Below are positions 18,232 through 26,014 of a stretch of DNA of 64,000 nucleotides, one piece after another (the first letter of the stretch is position 1; each line of letters begins with the position of its first letter). The notes beneath the pieces were generated by a model that had not been told where the DNA came from, ran no database searches, and saw only the letters and a program-made list of their open reading frames with translations. Source of the stretch: Corynebacterium glaucum (GTDB lineage: Bacteria; Actinomycetota; Actinomycetes; Mycobacteriales; Mycobacteriaceae); assembly GCF_030408855.1 (NCBI RefSeq), contig NZ_CP047358.1, forward strand, positions 1,116,001 through 1,180,000, in the 5' to 3' direction. The position numbers and the translations under genes were made by a program.

Positions 18232-19275
18232 ATGAGCGATATCGCAATCGACAACCTCTCCGTCGTGTTCCCCGATGGCACCGTCGGCCTCGACGAAGTG
18301 AGCCTCACCGTCAACAGCGGCGAGTTCGTTGCCCTCGTCGGTCCATCGGGGTCCGGCAAGACGACGCTCTTGCGATCGGTAGCTGGTTTCATCGAGCCGT
18401 CGTCAGGCTCAATTGCCCTCGACGGCACCGACGTCTCCTTAACCCCGCCGGAGAAGCGCGACATGGGCATGGTGTTTCAGCAGCACGCAGTCTGGCCGCA
18501 CATGAGCGTCGCGCAAAACGTGGCCTACCCGCTACAGCGCCGCGGGGTGGGGAAGCAGGAGCAGCGACAGCGAGTCGAGGCCACGCTCGAGCAGGTTGGC
18601 CTTGCGGGCTACGGCAAGCGCCGGCCGTCGACGCTTTCCGGCGGCCAGCGCCAGCGCGTCGCCCTCGCGCGTGCGATCGTCTCCACCCCGAAAGTCTTGC
18701 TTCTCGACGAAGCGTTGTCCGCCCTCGACGAGCCGTTGCGCGATTCGCTGCGCCGGGAGCTGGTGACCCTCACGCGCGAATCCGACCTCACCACCGTGCA
18801 CGTCACGCACGACCGCAAGGAAGCCATCGCCATCGCCGACCGCATCGCACTCCTCCGCGACGGCCAACTTGAACAGTTCGACACCCCGCACACGATTGTC
18901 ACCCGCCCAGCCACACCTTGGGTCGCATCGTTCATCGCGGATGCCACGCTTCTCGACGGTCGCGTGGAAGACGGCCAAGTGATCACGGAAGACCCAGCAT
19001 TCGCTTGGGATCTCAGCGAAGTCGAAATGATCGGAGATCCGACATCGCAGGTCACCGTTGCAGTGTTGCCGGGGGCAGTGACCGTCGGGTCGGAGTTGGG
19101 CCCGCAGTCCCGGCGCGGCGAAATTACCTCTGTGCTCTTCGAGGTCACCGGCTACTCGGTCAATGTGCAGGTTGGCAGCGTGGTGTTCCGCGCCCGCACC
19201 TCGACCGCGATGCGACCTGAAGTGGGCCAAGCAGTGGCGGTTTCTATCGCCCGCCCGCTCGTCTACCCGATGTAG
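18232..19275 (+). CDS. ABC importer ATP-binding subunit, FbpC type
   Basis: A 347-residue ATPase energising the importer encoded just upstream. It shows Walker A GPSGSGKTTL, a Q-loop in MGMVFQQHAVWPH, signature LSGGQRQRVALARA, Walker B VLLLDEALSALDE and a switch His in THDRKEA. A C-terminal TOBE-like region follows (about 240-347). The ATG begins in the base after the permease stop, with AAGGAG inside the end of the permease gene. A tRNA-Glu lies 76 bases downstream. Confidence 0.93.
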   Translation: MSDIAIDNLSVVFPDGTVGLDEVSLTVNSGEFVALVGPSGSGKTTLLRSVAGFIEPSSGSIALDGTDVSLTPPEKRDMGMVFQQHAVWPHMSVAQNVAYPLQRRGVGKQEQRQRVEATLEQVGLAGYGKRRPSTLSGGQRQRVALARAIVSTPKVLLLDEALSALDEPLRDSLRRELVTLTRESDLTTVHVTHDRKEAIAIADRIALLRDGQLEQFDTPHTIVTRPATPWVASFIADATLLDGRVEDGQVITEDPAFAWDLSEVEMIGDPTSQVTVAVLPGAVTVGSELGPQSRRGEITSVLFEVTGYSVNVQVGSVVFRARTSTAMRPEVGQAVAVSIARPLVYPM

Positions 19276-19298
19276 CGAAGTCGTCGCCAGCTGGGGAT

Positions 19299-19328
19299 TT
19301 GTCGTTGGGCTGATCAATCTTTTATGAT
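19299..19328 (+). promoter_or_regulatory. promoter of tRNA-Glu copy 2
   Basis: TTGTCG (19299-19304) and TATGAT (19323-19328) with an 18-base spacer, 23 bases before the tRNA. This is a reasonable housekeeping promoter. Confidence 0.55.
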
Positions 19329-19351
19329 TACCAAGTCGCAAACGCGTACGC

Positions 19352-19424
19352 GCCCCGTTCGTCTAGCGGCCTAGGACGTCGCCCTCTCACGGCGGTAACA
19401 CGGGTTCAAATCCCGTACGGGGTA
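19352..19424 (+). tRNA. tRNA-Glu (anticodon CTC), copy 2
   Basis: Same 73-base tRNA as at 12671-12743, and the identity continues four bases beyond it. Flanks differ on both sides. It has its own promoter and is followed by a 12-base-pair hairpin that abuts the next start codon. Confidence 0.96.
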
Positions 19425-19443
19425 CAACTTGGAAATAATAGGT

Positions 19444-19473
19444 GCAGCCCAGCTTTGACATAAGCTGGGCTGC
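19444..19473 (+). terminator. 12-bp perfect inverted repeat abutting a start codon
   Basis: GCAGCCCAGCTT (19444-19455) and AAGCTGGGCTGC (19462-19473) are separated by six bases. The right arm ends on the base before ATG 19474. It could end the tRNA-Glu transcript, although only CCTTTA follows rather than a T-run. It could instead be an operator or a 5' hairpin controlling the next gene, which has no visible ribosome site. Confidence 0.55.
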
Positions 19474-20457
19474 ATGCCTTTAACTGAAAAGTCTCCCGCG
19501 TCACCCGATTACCTTCCAGGTGGGTTGCTCAGCGCCATCGGGAACACCCCGCTCGTGGATTTGTCCGCGGGCTTCGACCATTCCGCCACCGACGTCGTTG
19601 AGGTGTGGGGCAAGCTCGAATCCTTCAACCCCGGAGGCAGCGCCAAGGATCGCACTGCGCGCGCACTGGTCGCCGACGCAACCGAGAAGGGCATTCTCTA
19701 CCCAGGCGCCATCGCCGTCGAGTCGAGCAGCGGCAACCTCGGTGTGGCTCTGGCCCGCGAGGCTGTCACGGGTGGGTGGGAGTTCCACTGTGTAGTGGAC
19801 CAGCGCACCAACGGCGCCACCGTCGCCATGATCGAAGCGCTCGGCGCCACCTTGCACCCGGTCACCGAACCGGATCCGGAGACCGGCGACTGGCTCGCCG
19901 CGCGCCGCAAGAAGGTCGCCGAGCTCAAGGACGAACTGGGCGCGGTGAACTTGGACCAGTACTCCAACCGCGCGGCGTTCGACGCCCACGATTTCGGCAC
20001 GATGGCTGAGATCGTCGACCAGCTCGGCCACGCCCCGGAAGTCCTCGTAGTTTCGGTGAGCACCACCGGCACCGTCGGCGGGTGCCTACGTCACATCCGC
20101 GAACACAACTACGACACTCAGGTCATCGCAGTCGATGCGGAGGGCTCAGTGCTTTTCGACGGCACCCGCGGCGAGCGCATCCTCCCGGGCTACGGCGCCG
20201 GGGTGGTGCCCGAACTCTCGAACGAAGTTGAACCGGACCGCGTGATCCGCGTCACCGCCAAAGACGCGGTCGCAGCCGCGCGCGGTTTGGCGCGCTCCAC
20301 TGGATTTGTGCCGGGGGCTTCGGGCGGGGCGGTTGCTCATGCCGTCGATAAGCTTGCGCGCGAAGGCGCGCGCGAGATCGCCGCGATTTTCCACGACGAC
20401 GGCCGCGCGTACCTCGATACCGTCTACAACGATGAGTGGGTGCAGCAATGCGTGTAG
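19474..20457 (+). CDS. cysteine-synthase-family PLP enzyme (SbnA-like)
   Basis: A 327-residue fold-type II PLP enzyme. It contains AIGNTPLVDLS, the PLP lysine in PGGSAKDRTA, the substrate loop ESSSGNLGVALA and the phosphate-binding VSTTGTVGG. The long insertion with EPDPETGDWLAARRKKV is more like SbnA-type enzymes, which join O-phosphoserine with an amine donor to make 2,3-diaminopropionate precursors, than like housekeeping CysK. This is an inference from pattern and context. The ATG at 19474 has no ribosome site and directly follows a 12-bp inverted repeat. Its 3' end overlaps the next gene by ten bases, so the two are coupled. Confidence 0.82.
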   Translation: MPLTEKSPASPDYLPGGLLSAIGNTPLVDLSAGFDHSATDVVEVWGKLESFNPGGSAKDRTARALVADATEKGILYPGAIAVESSSGNLGVALAREAVTGGWEFHCVVDQRTNGATVAMIEALGATLHPVTEPDPETGDWLAARRKKVAELKDELGAVNLDQYSNRAAFDAHDFGTMAEIVDQLGHAPEVLVVSVSTTGTVGGCLRHIREHNYDTQVIAVDAEGSVLFDGTRGERILPGYGAGVVPELSNEVEPDRVIRVTAKDAVAAARGLARSTGFVPGASGGAVAHAVDKLAREGAREIAAIFHDDGRAYLDTVYNDEWVQQCV

Positions 20458-23207
20458 CGATTATCGGTGCTGGTCCGCGCGGGCTCTGGGCCGCTGAAGC
20501 ACTCATGGAACGCGCGCGCCAACGCGGCGCCGCCATCGAGCTCGCGGTGTTCAACGACGGCCCCATCGACACGGCGTCCGGCAACGGCGCGTTCCAGGAA
20601 TCCCTGCCTGACGAGTGGTTGCTCAACGTGCCCGCCCACGTCATCGAGACCCAGCTCGGCAGCTTCAACGATTGGCGCGGCGCCACCGACTCCTTCCCGC
20701 CGCGCAACACCGTGGGCAGGTTCCTCCAGGCCTCGTGGCGCGCGCTCGAACAGCACCTTCCGCCGCGCTGCTCGCTTGAATTCAGGTCAGAGCAGGTCAC
20801 GGAGCTTTCGCTTGACGACGCCCACGTGCTCCTCGAAGGCGAGCCTTTCGAGGAAGTCCTGCTGGCCACCGGCCACGCGCAACACTGGCCCGGGTCGTTG
20901 GCAGGTGCAGAGATTGCCGGACTGCCCGTGATTGCGCCGGCGTACCCCGCGTCGCAGCTCGACTCGGTGGGGGAAGATGACATCGCTTTGGTCCGTGGCG
21001 CCGCGCTCACGTTCATCGACGTGACCCGCTACGCCAAAGCTAAGGTGTTCTTCCCGGTCACGCGCACGGGACGGTTCATGGAGGTCAAGGCATACCCGGA
21101 TGATGCGGTGGCGCGCGAACTCGCTCCGGTGATTGCATCTGCATCCGAGCAGATCCTCGACAGCGGCAGCTTTGACGAACTGGTCGCTATTCTCGCGGAC
21201 TGCGCCTCCCAGGTGCTCAGCATCGTGGGCGGCGAGGGCAGCGAGTCGGACATCAGCGCTGTGCTTGCCGGCGAGGACTTCTCCGGCGATCCGGTGGCAG
21301 AACTGCGCGCCTCTCTTGCCGCGGCAGAAGGTGAGCGGCCGTGGACCCCGGCACTTGCGGTGGCGCTCGCGTTCCGCGATACGTACCCGGCCATCGTTGA
21401 GCGCGTCTCCTTCGGTGGGCGTGAAACCCTTGGCGGGCAGCGTTTCGACGCGCTGACCCGCACCCTTGAGCGCGTCGCGTTCGGCCCGCCGCCGGCATCC
21501 GCCCGCGATCTGCTCGCGATGCTCGATGCTGGCCGGATCCGCACCGACGTTTTCAGCCGTGGCGACGAGGACTTGGCCGCCCTGGCCAAGGAGGTCGGCG
21601 CGACCGTGGTCATCGACTCGGTGACCGCGCCCGCAGGCGTCGTCGAAGGCACGCTGGTCGGCGATCTTGTCGAGCGCGGCATCGGCACCCGCTACGCCGA
21701 CACAGATGCGCTGCACATCGAGCGCGATGGCACCCTGGTCGGCCAGACCCGCATCGCAGCGGCCGGCCGCATGAACGAGGGTCTCATCCTCGGCCACGAC
21801 ACACTGCGCCGCGACAAGCACGACGTGATCGAGCGCTGGGCGGATCGCGTCAGCGCGGCCGCGATGGACAACCCCGACCGAGTTCACGGCCTGCCCCCGC
21901 TCGTACCGCGCAGCTTCGACTGGTCGGAAGCGCTGCTCGCCGACCCGGAAGAAGCGCAGCGCCTCATCGATGCCTTCGGCAGCCCGGTGAACGTGCTCAA
22001 CCCGGGTCCGATGGAGGCGAACATCGCCGAGCTCGTCGCCGCGGGCGAGAACATGGGCGTGGAGACGAAGATCTTCTACGCCCGCAAGGCGAATAAGGCC
22101 CTTGTCTTCGCAGACACCGTGCGCGATACGGACCACGGCGTTGACGTCGCCAGCGAGAACGAGCTGCGCCAGGTCCTCGAGCATGGCATGCCGGGCCACC
22201 GCATCATCTGCTCCGCCGCGATCAAGCCGGCCCCGATGCTGCAGCTCGCGATCGACAACGGCGTCGTCATCTCGGTGGACACCCGCGCAGAGTACGAACG
22301 CATCCGCGCCCTCGCCGAAGCAGCCGGCACGCAGGCCAAGGTCGCCCCGCGCCTCGCGCCGGATCCGGGCACCATGCCGCCGACGCGCTTCGGTGAACGC
22401 CTGCGGGATTGGGATCGGCATTTGCAAGAGCCGTCGACAAGCGTGCGTGTGGTTGGGGTACATGCCCACTTGCACGGATACGCTGCGGCCGACCGTTCGA
22501 GCGCACTGCGCGAGTGCATGGAGCTGATCGACCGGCTGCGCGACGCCGGGCACGCGCCAGAATTCATCGACATCGGCGGCGGCGTGCCCATGCGCTACCT
22601 GGAGCACGAGTCGCAGTGGCGTGACTATCAGGCGGCGATCGACGCGCAGCGCGAAGGTTACGCCGCGCCGTTCACCTGGAAATCCGACCCGCTGCGCAAC
22701 ACCTACCCCTACTGGCAAGAACCGACGCGCGGCGCGTGGCTCGAGCAGGTGCTCGGCGATAGCGTCGCGGAGGCCATGCAGGCACGCGGCTTGCGGTTGC
22801 ATCTCGAGCCGGGCCGTTCGCTTCTCGACGGCTGCGGCGTCATCCTCGCCCAGGTGGCCTTTGTCAAGACACGCTCTGACGGGCTTCCACTCGTTGGGCT
22901 GGCGATGAACCGCACCCAGTGCCGCACCACGTCGGACGACTACCTCACCGATCCGATCTTGCTCAAACGCGGCGCAGATTCGGAGCCGATGGAGGCGTTC
23001 TTGGTCGGCGCGTACTGCATCGAGGACGAGGTGATTCTGCGGCGCAGAATCCGCTTCCCCCGCGGCGTGGCGGCGGGCGACATCATCGCGATCCCGAACG
23101 CGGCCGGCTACTTCATGCACATTCTGGAAAGCGCGTCGCACCAGATCCCGCTGGCGAAAAACGTCGTCTACCCGCCGGGCGAACTCGACGCGATCGACCA
23201 GCGCTAG
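20448..23207 (+). CDS. fusion: FAD/NAD(P)-binding module plus PLP-dependent decarboxylase
   Basis: A 919-residue two-part enzyme. The N-terminal part (1 to about 450) has a dinucleotide-binding GAGPRGLWAAEAL at 7-19, PDEWLLNVPAHVIE and VLLATGHAQHWPG, typical of FAD-NAD(P)-binding proteins of the NAD_binding_9 type. The C-terminal part (about 480-919) is a fold-type III decarboxylase like DAP/ornithine decarboxylases or SbnH: PLP lysine in FYARKANKA near 544, HLHGYAA near 669, IDIGGGVPM near 709, LEPGRSLLDG near 785 and CRTTSDDY near 823. It may belong to the Y4yA-like group. ATG 20448 overlaps the previous gene's stop. The likely joint role is a small amino-acid-derived metabolite; the product is unknown. 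Confidence 0.82.
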   Translation: MRVAIIGAGPRGLWAAEALMERARQRGAAIELAVFNDGPIDTASGNGAFQESLPDEWLLNVPAHVIETQLGSFNDWRGATDSFPPRNTVGRFLQASWRALEQHLPPRCSLEFRSEQVTELSLDDAHVLLEGEPFEEVLLATGHAQHWPGSLAGAEIAGLPVIAPAYPASQLDSVGEDDIALVRGAALTFIDVTRYAKAKVFFPVTRTGRFMEVKAYPDDAVARELAPVIASASEQILDSGSFDELVAILADCASQVLSIVGGEGSESDISAVLAGEDFSGDPVAELRASLAAAEGERPWTPALAVALAFRDTYPAIVERVSFGGRETLGGQRFDALTRTLERVAFGPPPASARDLLAMLDAGRIRTDVFSRGDEDLAALAKEVGATVVIDSVTAPAGVVEGTLVGDLVERGIGTRYADTDALHIERDGTLVGQTRIAAAGRMNEGLILGHDTLRRDKHDVIERWADRVSAAAMDNPDRVHGLPPLVPRSFDWSEALLADPEEAQRLIDAFGSPVNVLNPGPMEANIAELVAAGENMGVETKIFYARKANKALVFADTVRDTDHGVDVASENELRQVLEHGMPGHRIICSAAIKPAPMLQLAIDNGVVISVDTRAEYERIRALAEAAGTQAKVAPRLAPDPGTMPPTRFGERLRDWDRHLQEPSTSVRVVGVHAHLHGYAAADRSSALRECMELIDRLRDAGHAPEFIDIGGGVPMRYLEHESQWRDYQAAIDAQREGYAAPFTWKSDPLRNTYPYWQEPTRGAWLEQVLGDSVAEAMQARGLRLHLEPGRSLLDGCGVILAQVAFVKTRSDGLPLVGLAMNRTQCRTTSDDYLTDPILLKRGADSEPMEAFLVGAYCIEDEVILRRRIRFPRGVAAGDIIAIPNAAGYFMHILESASHQIPLAKNVVYPPGELDAIDQR

Positions 23208-23239
23208 TCCAGCGCTAATTCGGCGCTAAGCCAGTGCTG
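23200..23239. repeat. four AGCGCTA-like units at 11-base spacing
   Basis: AGCGCTA at 23200 and 23211, GGCGCTA at 23222 and AGTGCTG at 23233. The units are exactly 11 bases apart and span the convergent 3' ends of the fusion gene and the ltbR-like gene. Confidence 0.5.
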
Positions 23240-23918
23240 CGGACAGCTCCTCGGCGGCGGCCGTGAGCGCCTTGCCCACCTTCGCAGCGGGGCTCGGTCC
23301 GAGACGCTCCGCGGGGCCGGACACCGAGAGCACAGCGACGACGCGTCCGTCTGCGTCGAAGATCGGTGAAGAGGCGGAGGCGAGGCCGACCTCGCGTTCC
23401 GCGACGGATTCTGCGAGGCGGAATTTCTTCACGTCGGCGAGTTCTTCGGGGCGGAAGGGGGAGGCGTCGATAAGCGAAAATGCCCCGAAAACCCGAGCGG
23501 CGGAGCCTGCGGCGAGGGTGAGATGGGAGCCGACGGGGACGGTGTAGGTGAGGCCGGACTCGGGCTCTTCGGAGGCGATGCAGGTGCGGGTGTCGCCGGT
23601 GAGCTCGTAAAGCTGGACCGATTCGCCGGTAGTTTCGACGAGCTGGCGCATGATTGGGCCGGCAGCGGTGATGAGCCTCGGCGGAGTGCCGGAGGCAAAG
23701 TGGGCGAGTGCCGGGCCGATGGTCCACGCACCGTCGGCGGTGCGCGCGAGGATGTGGTGGACCTCGAGGGCCGTGGCGATGCGATGGGTGGTGGCGCGCG
23801 GCAAACCGGTATCCTGGCTGAGGCTGGCCAGCGACTTGTCGCCCCTGGCAACGGAACGCACGATGGCAACGGATCGGTCGAGGACCTTGATCCCGGAGTC
23901 TTCGCTATACTGTCTCAC
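23226..23918 (-). CDS. ltbR: IclR-family regulator, LtbR-like (leucine biosynthesis)
   Basis: A DNA-binding repressor of about 230 residues. It has an N-terminal winged helix ([12 protein letters not shown] to [14 protein letters not shown]) and a C-terminal IclR effector domain ([52 protein letters not shown]). It is divergent from leuCD, the position of LtbR in C. glutamicum, where it represses leu genes. GTG 23918 is preferred because TAGTAT on the minus strand (23926-23931) lies seven bases before it, giving a leaderless transcript. An ATG at 23942 would add eight residues. The symbol is assigned by family and synteny. Confidence 0.88.
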   Translation of the reverse strand: MRQYSEDSGIKVLDRSVAIVRSVARGDKSLASLSQDTGLPRATTHRIATALEVHHILARTADGAWTIGPALAHFASGTPPRLITAAGPIMRQLVETTGESVQLYELTGDTRTCIASEEPESGLTYTVPVGSHLTLAAGSAARVFGAFSLIDASPFRPEELADVKKFRLAESVAEREVGLASASSPIFDADGRVVAVLSVSGPAERLGPSPAAKVGKALTAAAEELSAALA

Positions 23919-23941
23919 AGCATGGATACTATCATCTCGCA
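23906..23941. promoter_or_regulatory. ltbR-leuC divergent control region
   Basis: It holds TATACT (23906-23911, plus strand), TAGTAT (23926-23931, minus strand) and two direct repeats TCTCACA (23913-23919) and TCTCGCA (23935-23941), 22 bases apart, or two helical turns. The repeats are candidate half-operators for the divergently encoded IclR protein. No binding motif was verified. Confidence 0.45.
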
Positions 23942-23965
23942 TTCTGGAACCAAGGAGGAGTTGCG

Positions 23966-25396
23966 GTGGCTGATCAACCCTTAACGCTCGCGGAGAAGGT
24001 GTGGCGCGACCACGTCGTCACCAAAGGCGGGAACGGCGAGCCGGATCTGATCTACATCGACTTCCAGCTCCTCCACGAGGTGACGTCGCCGCAGGCGTTC
24101 GACGGGCTGCGCATGGCAGGTCGCGCGATGCGCCACCCAGAGCTGCACTTGGCAACCGAAGACCACAACGTGCCCACTGTGCCCACCGCGGGCATAGTGG
24201 GCGGCAACCTGCTTGAGATCGCCGAGCCGACCTCGCGCACCCAGGTGGAAACCCTGCGCAAGAACTGCGAGGAGTTCGGCGTGCGCCTGCATCCAATGGG
24301 TGATGTGAAGCAGGGCATCGTGCACACCGTAGGCCCGCAGCTGGGCATCACCCAACCGGGTATGACCATCGTCTGCGGCGACAGCCACACCTCAACGCAC
24401 GGCGCGTTCGGCTCGATCGCGTTCGGCATCGGCACCTCCGAGGTCGAGCACGTCATGGCGACGCAAACGCTGAGCCTCAAGCCGTTCAAGACTATGGCCA
24501 TCGAGGTCTCCGGCGAACTGCAGCCGGGCGTGACTGCGAAGGACCTGATTCTGGCCATCATCGCCAAGATCGGCACCGGCGGCGGTCAGGGTTACGTTAT
24601 CGAGTACCGCGGCGAGGCCATCGAGAAGCTCTCGATGGAAGCGCGCATGACCATCTGCAACATGTCCATCGAGGCGGGTGCGCGAGCCGGCATGGTCGCG
24701 CCGGACCAGAAGACCTTCGACTATGTGGAGGGCCGCGAGTACGCGCCGAAGGGTTCCGATTGGGACGACGCGGTGGCCTACTGGAAAACGCTGCCCACTG
24801 ACGACGGAGCGCAGTTCGACGCAGTCGTGGAGATCGACGGCTCCGCGCTCACCCCATTTGTCACCTGGGGCACCAACCCCGGCCAGGGCCTGCCGCTCAG
24901 CGAAAACGTGCCGCACCCGGAGGACTTCACCGACGCCGCCGCCAAGCAAGCCGCGGAGAAGGCCATCGAGTACATGGACCTCACCCCGGGCACCCCGCTG
25001 CGCGACATCAAGATCGACACCGTGTTCCTCGGCTCCTGCACCAACGCCCGCATCGAGGACCTTCGTGCAGCCGCCGAGGTGGTCAAGGGCAAGCACATTG
25101 CCGACGGCACCCGGATGCTGGTTGTCCCATCCTCCACCATGGTGAAGCAGCAGGCGGAGGAAGAGGGCCTGGACAAGGTCTTCACCGAATTCGGTGCCGA
25201 GTGGCGCACTGCGGGTTGCTCCATGTGCCTCGGTATGAACCCGGACCAGCTGGCGCCGGGGGAGCGCTCGGCATCCACAAGCAACCGCAACTTTGAAGGC
25301 CGCCAGGGACCGGGTGGGCGCACACACTTGGTTTCCCCGCTGGTCGCCGCCGCGACCGCAATCACCGGCCACCTCGCAAGCCCCGCCGACCTGTAA
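23966..25396 (+). CDS. leuC: 3-isopropylmalate dehydratase large subunit
   Basis: The iron-sulfur subunit of isopropylmalate isomerase in leucine synthesis, 476 residues. Family strings include [33 protein letters not shown] and [10 protein letters not shown]. The three cysteines for the 4Fe-4S cluster are in SCTN and in CSMC. The GTG start at 23966 follows AAGGAGGAG. leuD starts 10 bases after its stop, so the two subunits are made together. Expression is probably controlled by the divergent IclR regulator. Confidence 0.97.
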   Translation: MADQPLTLAEKVWRDHVVTKGGNGEPDLIYIDFQLLHEVTSPQAFDGLRMAGRAMRHPELHLATEDHNVPTVPTAGIVGGNLLEIAEPTSRTQVETLRKNCEEFGVRLHPMGDVKQGIVHTVGPQLGITQPGMTIVCGDSHTSTHGAFGSIAFGIGTSEVEHVMATQTLSLKPFKTMAIEVSGELQPGVTAKDLILAIIAKIGTGGGQGYVIEYRGEAIEKLSMEARMTICNMSIEAGARAGMVAPDQKTFDYVEGREYAPKGSDWDDAVAYWKTLPTDDGAQFDAVVEIDGSALTPFVTWGTNPGQGLPLSENVPHPEDFTDAAAKQAAEKAIEYMDLTPGTPLRDIKIDTVFLGSCTNARIEDLRAAAEVVKGKHIADGTRMLVVPSSTMVKQQAEEEGLDKVFTEFGAEWRTAGCSMCLGMNPDQLAPGERSASTSNRNFEGRQGPGGRTHLVSPLVAAATAITGHLASPADL

Positions 25397-25406
25397 AGGA
25401 GCAACC

Positions 25407-25997
25407 ATGGAGAAGTTCACCACCCACACCGGTGTCGGCGTGCCGCTGACCCGCACGAACGTGGACACCGACCAGATCATCCCCGCGCGCTACCTGAAGC
25501 GCGTCTCCCGCACCGGCTTCGAGGACGGGCTGTTCTCCAATTGGCGCGAAACTGAACCCGGGTTCGTGCTGAACCAGGACGCTTTCAAAGACGGCACGGT
25601 GCTGTTTGCCGGCACCGACTTCGGCACCGGCTCCTCCCGCGAGCACGCCGTATGGGCGCTCATGGACTACGGCTTCCGCGCCGTGTTCAGCCCCCGCTTC
25701 GCAGACATCTTTCGCGGCAACTCCGGCAAGGCCGGCCTGCTAGCCGGGATCATGGACGAGGCCGACATTGAGTTGATCTGGAAGCTCCTCGAGCAGGAAC
25801 CAGGCCAGGAAGTCACCGTCTCTCTCGAAGATCGCACCGTGCGAGTCGGGGAGAACCTCTTCCCCTTCGACATCGACAACTACACCCGTTGGCGGCTCAT
25901 GGAAGGCCTCGACGATATCGGGCTGACGCTTCGCGACGAGGGTGCGATCACTGAGTTTGAGGCACAGCGACCGTCCTTCAAGCCAACGGTTTCTTAA
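25407..25997 (+). CDS. leuD: 3-isopropylmalate dehydratase small subunit
   Basis: The swivelling partner of LeuC, 196 residues. It shows [31 protein letters not shown] and FGDI-type region [16 protein letters not shown], all normal for LeuD. The ATG at 25407 has AAAGGAG upstream and gives the usual family length. It is the last gene of the leuCD unit; an unknown gene follows after 17 bases with its own -10-like box. Confidence 0.96.
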   Translation: MEKFTTHTGVGVPLTRTNVDTDQIIPARYLKRVSRTGFEDGLFSNWRETEPGFVLNQDAFKDGTVLFAGTDFGTGSSREHAVWALMDYGFRAVFSPRFADIFRGNSGKAGLLAGIMDEADIELIWKLLEQEPGQEVTVSLEDRTVRVGENLFPFDIDNYTRWRLMEGLDDIGLTLRDEGAITEFEAQRPSFKPTVS

Positions 25998-26014
25998 GCG
26001 CTTAGCATTGCGGT

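Noticed and set aside
12671..19428. Integrative element with attachment sites in tRNA-Glu
   Set aside because: No integrase, excisionase or mobilisation genes lie between the two tRNAs. Only the repeat structure supports mobility, so it is reported as a repeat and not as an element.
20787..23141. Very long open frame antisense to the fusion gene
   Set aside because: It mirrors the real gene. The sense frame has intact PLP and dinucleotide motifs, while the antisense protein is Arg/His-rich without recognisable motifs, as expected from high G+C.
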